Source: JAVBSN01 sp031556525 (GTDB lineage Bacteria; Bacillota; Clostridia; Lachnospirales; Lachnospiraceae). Taken from it: a DNA stretch of 17,557 bases. Below the pieces are notes generated by a model, which saw nothing but the letters and a program-made list of their open reading frames with translations, was not told where the DNA came from and did not search any database. The DNA is taken from contig JAVBSS010000039.1 in assembly GCA_031556525.1 (NCBI GenBank), positions 1 to 17,557 of the forward strand, written 5' to 3'. Positions 14,855-17,557 of this stretch are shown here, in pieces (positions within the stretch are counted from its first letter, which is position 1; each line of letters starts with the position of its first letter). A program made the position numbers and the translations under genes.

Positions 14855-15649
14855 ATGGAAAATAATAACAATAACATTGATACTACAAAGAATAAGAAGA
14901 TTACCATAAAATTCGTACTTATAATGATAGGAGCATTTTTTATAGGAGGTGTGTTTGGAATAGTCTTAACCATACTTAAAAAGAGTTTGGGACCTCTCCT
15001 TATTAACATCTCTGCAGATACTATCATATCAATAATCTCTTATACATCAACGGCATTAATAGTAGTAGATTCTTTTATACCTATAATAACATCTCTATCA
15101 TTGATTTCAAAGGCAAAGAAATTAATTGCTGTATGGGACGAAGAGAACGATGAAGAGTATATCAAGATAGATAAAACTCTAAGTAACGCCCTTAACATTA
15201 GCAGTATATGTTTTACATTAAACACCATCCTATTCGGATTATCATGCTATAACTTAATCAATAGTAAACACTTAATTCTTATTGTTATTATAATATTGTT
15301 TTACGTATCAAATATATTTACCACTACCTTCTTCCAAGGAAAAATAGTTGCCATTACCAAAGAAATTAATCCTGAAAAAGAAGGAAACGTTCTCGATACA
15401 AAGTTTCAAAAGTCTTGGTTTAATAGCTGCGACGAAGCAGAACGTCTTATGATTTTTGAAGGCTCTTATAATACTTTTAAATTCATGAGCGGTGTATACA
15501 ATGCTACAATATTAGTATTAACATGTGTAGGAATGTTTTTCAAGATAGGCATATTCCCTATTATATTAGTAGGCATCTTATATCTTATGCAAGTTATTTC
15601 TTACGCAATAAATGTTCAAAAATTAGAAAACAAACGCAATAACAATTAG
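14855..15649 (+). CDS. DUF3169-like membrane protein
   Basis: This 264-residue integral membrane protein has about six hydrophobic segments (roughly 20-41, 47-82, 108-130, 138-158, 213-232 and 235-255) and a hydrophilic central loop (about 159-205) with KEINPEKEG and DEAERLMIFEGSY. An Asn- and Lys-rich cytoplasmic N-terminus precedes the first segment. Length, topology and position directly after a small XRE regulator match the uncharacterised DUF3169 family; I judge this from memory of the family pattern. GGAGG lies nine bases before the ATG. The pair behaves like a regulator with a membrane partner, perhaps a signal sensor. No biochemical function is known to me. Confidence 0.8.
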   Translation: MENNNNNIDTTKNKKITIKFVLIMIGAFFIGGVFGIVLTILKKSLGPLLINISADTIISIISYTSTALIVVDSFIPIITSLSLISKAKKLIAVWDEENDEEYIKIDKTLSNALNISSICFTLNTILFGLSCYNLINSKHLILIVIIILFYVSNIFTTTFFQGKIVAITKEINPEKEGNVLDTKFQKSWFNSCDEAERLMIFEGSYNTFKFMSGVYNATILVLTCVGMFFKIGIFPIILVGILYLMQVISYAINVQKLENKRNNN

Positions 15650-15663
15650 GAATGGTGATTAAT

Positions 15664-15705
15664 ATGGATAAAAAAGATAAAACCGAAAAATATATGACAC
15701 TTTAG
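15664..15705 (+). pseudogene. Tiny 13-codon ORF, possible remnant of a third operon gene
   Basis: After a GGTGAT-type ribosome site comes ATG, then the peptide MDKKDKTEKYMTL and a TAG. The beginning resembles a Lys-rich N-terminus of a membrane protein, but it stops at once and no continuation is visible before the terminator at 15733. It may be the stub of a deleted downstream gene or simply noise. Confidence 0.25.
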
Positions 15706-15732
15706 TAACATTGGAAAATAAATAAGATATAA

Positions 15733-15765
15733 AAATGGCTAAAGCACACTACGCTTTAGCCATTT
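15733..15765. terminator. Bidirectional intrinsic terminator between converging genes
   Basis: Perfect 13-bp arms AAATGGCTAAAGC (15733-15745) and GCTTTAGCCATTT (15753-15765) enclose a seven-base loop. On the minus strand a run of U follows, ending the flavoprotein gene, which stops four bases before the hairpin. On the plus strand the tail is weaker (ATTTCATTT), serving the regulator/membrane-protein operon. Confidence 0.9.
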
Positions 15766-15768
15766 CAT

Positions 15769-16827
15769 TTATATTAATATACCTTCTACCACATCATGTA
15801 CAGTCTCTATCTTATCTAGTCTGTACGCTTCACTACCACAGAACACCAATCCCTCATCAGTATTGCCCTTTACTGCATTTATAAGCGCCTTACTTATACA
15901 GTATGGCATATCTTGTTGATTACATGTCTTAACACATTGATAACATCTTGATAATGCTGGTTTAATTCCTTTTTCAGAGTCCTCTATAAATCTATTCTTA
16001 ATAGCTCTTCCTGGCATTCCTACAGGACTCTTAACTATTACAATGTCTTCCTTCTTAGAATTAATATAAGCTTGCTTATATGCATCACTTGCATCACATT
16101 CCTCTGTTGCTACAAATCTTGTTGACACTTGCACTCCATCAATTCCGAGTGACATATTATATTCTACATCTTCTTTATCAAATATTCCGCCTGCTACTAC
16201 TACAGGAATCTTCTTGTCATATTTGTCTGCATATTCAGATACTATTTCCATAATACCCTTTATCTCAGCTTCATATGTTTCTCTTGTGTATGTATCTATT
16301 TGTTCTTTTGTAAATCCAAGATGTCCACCAGCTTTAGGACCTTCTATAACTACCATGTCTGGAGCAACATTGTTCTTCTTGTCCCACATCTTACATATAA
16401 CTTTTGCCGACTTGATTGAAGATACTATTGGAGCAATCTTTGTCTTGCTTCCTTCTACTAATTTAGGTAATTCTATAGGTAAACCAGCTCCTGATATAAT
16501 TATATCTACGCCTGCTTTAACCGCTGCTACTACGTATCTTTCATAATATTTCGTAGCAACCATTATATTTACACCAATGATTCCACCTTTAGCCATTTCT
16601 TTAGCTAATTTTATCTTCTCACCTAATACTCTTAGGTTGGTCTCTACTGGATTCTTTTCATATTCAGGATCTAAATATCCTATCTGAGCAGCAGATAATA
16701 CTCCTACTCCACCTTCTCGTGCAACTGCTGATGCTAATTTTTCCAAACTAACTCCTACACCCATTCCACCTTGTACAATAGGCTTCTTTGCAACCAAATC
16801 TCCTATTACTAACTCTTTATATTTCAT
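15769..16827 (-). CDS. Nitronate monooxygenase / FabK-like FMN enzyme
   Basis: This TIM-barrel flavoprotein belongs to the 2-nitropropane dioxygenase family and has 352 residues. The N-terminus has PIVQGGMGVGVS (16-27) and GGVGVLSAAQIG (39-50). EGPKAGGHLG (162-171) carries the family histidine His169. AGGIFD (212-217) and GVQVSTRFVAT (231-241) are the FMN phosphate-binding strands. In anaerobes the family includes enoyl-ACP reductase II (FabK), so substrate and name remain open. The C-terminal extension has Cys295, Cys298, Cys302 and Cys310 in a CX2CX3CX7C pattern, absent from ordinary FabK as I know it. The ATG at 16827 has AAGGAG nine bases upstream. It appears to be a single-gene unit with its own promoter and terminator. 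Confidence 0.85.
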   Translation of the reverse strand: MKYKELVIGDLVAKKPIVQGGMGVGVSLEKLASAVAREGGVGVLSAAQIGYLDPEYEKNPVETNLRVLGEKIKLAKEMAKGGIIGVNIMVATKYYERYVVAAVKAGVDIIISGAGLPIELPKLVEGSKTKIAPIVSSIKSAKVICKMWDKKNNVAPDMVVIEGPKAGGHLGFTKEQIDTYTRETYEAEIKGIMEIVSEYADKYDKKIPVVVAGGIFDKEDVEYNMSLGIDGVQVSTRFVATEECDASDAYKQAYINSKKEDIVIVKSPVGMPGRAIKNRFIEDSEKGIKPALSRCYQCVKTCNQQDMPYCISKALINAVKGNTDEGLVFCGSEAYRLDKIETVHDVVEGILI

Positions 16828-16884
16828 TGCGTAAATCTCCTTGCATAGTTATTCAAAACCCTTTAACATAGTTTACTATACTAG

Positions 16885-16911
16885 ATTATACTATTTCAAT
16901 TAACGTGTCAA
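16885..16911 (-). promoter_or_regulatory. Candidate promoter of the nitronate monooxygenase gene
   Basis: The minus strand reads TTGACA (16911-16906), 15 bases, then TATAAT (16890-16885). Both hexamers are perfect but the spacing is two bases short of ideal. The start codon lies about 57 bases below the -10 box. Confidence 0.6.
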
Positions 16912-16975
16912 CCATTATTTATTACAAGATACATATCAATCTCATCTTACACCCAATTTCGCTCATTCACCCAAG

Positions 16976-17001
16976 TAAAATGTATGTAAGTATACATTTT
17001 A
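16976..17001. repeat. 10-bp inverted repeat between rplA and the flavoprotein gene
   Basis: TAAAATGTAT (16976-16985) and ATACATTTTA (16992-17001) are perfect complements with a six-base loop. It is AT-only apart from one G-C pair, and no U tract follows on the minus strand. It may be a weak secondary terminator or a palindromic binding site. The rest of the 235-base gap holds only the promoter and terminator listed here. Confidence 0.4.
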
Positions 17002-17024
17002 TTGGCTCATTGTTAGCATAAAAA

Positions 17025-17048
17025 AGAGACACACAAATGTGTGTCTCT
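17025..17048 (-). terminator. Terminator of rplA
   Basis: Arms 17025-17034 and 17039-17048 form a perfect hairpin (transcript arm AGAGACACAC), followed on the minus strand by a short U run (17020-17025). It begins 14 bases after the rplA stop and closes the ribosomal-protein transcript. Confidence 0.9.
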
Positions 17049-17062
17049 AAATTTGCTTATAA

Positions 17063-17557
17063 TTAAACTAACTTAGCTGTGTTAAGTTTTACACCAGGAC
17101 CCATAGTTGAAGCGATTACTACGCTCTTTAAATATTGTCCTTTTGCAGCTGAAGGTTTAGCTTTATTAACAGCATCTATTAATGTTTGGAAGTTGTCCGC
17201 TAACTGCTCCTCTGAGAAAGAAGCTTTTCCAATTGGCACGTGGATAATGTTAGTCTTATCTAATCTATACTCAATCTTACCTGCTTTAATATCTTGTACA
17301 GCTTTTGTAACGTCCATTGATACAGTTCCAGCTTTAGGGTTTGGCATTAATCCTTTTGGTCCAAGAACACGTCCTAAACGACCAACAACACCCATCATGT
17401 CTGGTGTAGCTACTACAACATCAAAATCTAACCAACCGTCATTTTGAATCTTTGGTACTAACTCATCACCACCTGCGTAATCAGCACCTGCTGCTAAAGC
17501 TTCTTCAACTTTATCGCCTTTAGCAAATACTAATACTTTAACAGTTCTACCAGTACC
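17063..17557 (-). CDS. rplA: 50S ribosomal protein L1, C-terminal part (5' end outside window)
   Basis: This is the L1-stalk protein of the large ribosomal subunit, which binds 23S rRNA and can repress its own mRNA in many bacteria. The frame is open from the window edge to the TAA at 17063, giving about 164 of roughly 230 residues. It begins GTGRTVKVLVFAKG and contains the L1 signature around GRVLGPKGLMPNPKAGTV, then IEYRLDKTNIIHVPIG and the C-terminal PGVKLNTAKLV. An internal ATG pair at about 17398 is not the start, because conserved L1 sequence runs through it. A terminator follows at once, so L10 and L7/L12 genes are not directly downstream here. Confidence 0.98.
   Translation of the reverse strand, partial: GTGRTVKVLVFAKGDKVEEALAAGADYAGGDELVPKIQNDGWLDFDVVVATPDMMGVVGRLGRVLGPKGLMPNPKAGTVSMDVTKAVQDIKAGKIEYRLDKTNIIHVPIGKASFSEEQLADNFQTLIDAVNKAKPSAAKGQYLKSVVIASTMGPGVKLNTAKLV

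Noticed and set aside
15769..16827. Firm assignment as enoyl-ACP reductase II (fabK)
   Set aside because: It is not beside fatty-acid genes and has an extra Cys-rich tail, so only the broader flavoprotein family is claimed.
16976..17001. Inverted repeat as a terminator for rplA
   Set aside because: It is AT-rich without a following U tract, and a much better terminator lies at 17025-17048.

Overview
The window comes from a low-GC Gram-positive anaerobe, most likely a Clostridia of the Lachnospiraceae type. The reasons are AT-rich DNA, strong GGAGG-type ribosome sites, a T-box in front of thrS, ferredoxin-linked indolepyruvate oxidoreductase genes, and an XRE regulator paired with a DUF3169-type membrane protein. 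The taxon is inferred from gene content only. No tRNA, rRNA, CRISPR array, integrase or transposase was seen.

Region 1 (1-6369, minus strand) reads thrS - iorA - iorB - paaK - ACT-domain gene (cut by the window edge). thrS has a perfect-consensus sigma-A promoter (TTGACA, 17 nt, TATAAT) and a long leader of about 565 nt with T-box hallmarks: tandem Thr codons in the likely specifier loop, the conserved T-box/antiterminator sequence, and a competing 12-bp terminator. The leader also holds a 94-95 nt tandem duplication made of four hairpin-like repeats, plus a fifth inverted copy near the transcript start. No terminator separates thrS from iorA, so the arylpyruvate oxidation genes may be partly under threonine T-box control. 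A weaker candidate promoter lies just before iorA.

Region 2 (6366-7400) is one unrecognised membrane protein with an extracytoplasmic domain of about 100 residues.

Region 3 (7401-14353, minus strand) is the most interesting part. It is a tight five-gene biosynthetic operon, in transcription order: extended SDR resembling OleD, metallo-beta-lactamase-fold hydrolase, PaaK/F390-synthetase-like adenylate-forming enzyme, FabH/OleA-like ketosynthase III, and a single-module NRPS (condensation-like, adenylation, carrier). The adenylation pocket reads D-L-T-K-I-G-E-V-G-K, one conservative change from the classical asparagine code. The set suggests a small acyl or beta-hydroxyacyl product joined to Asn. 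No thioesterase, phosphopantetheinyl transferase or exporter is present in the window. I do not recognise the cluster as a described pathway.

Region 4 (14354-15765) is a divergent regulator/membrane pair (XRE regulator starting at TTG, then a DUF3169-like protein). The shared upstream region carries several TTGACAA/TTGTCAA inverted repeats over the regulator promoter. A tiny ORF and a bidirectional terminator follow.

Region 5 (15769-17557, minus strand) holds a nitronate monooxygenase/FabK-like flavoprotein with a Cys-rich tail, and the C-terminal part of rplA (ribosomal protein L1), which ends at its own terminator.
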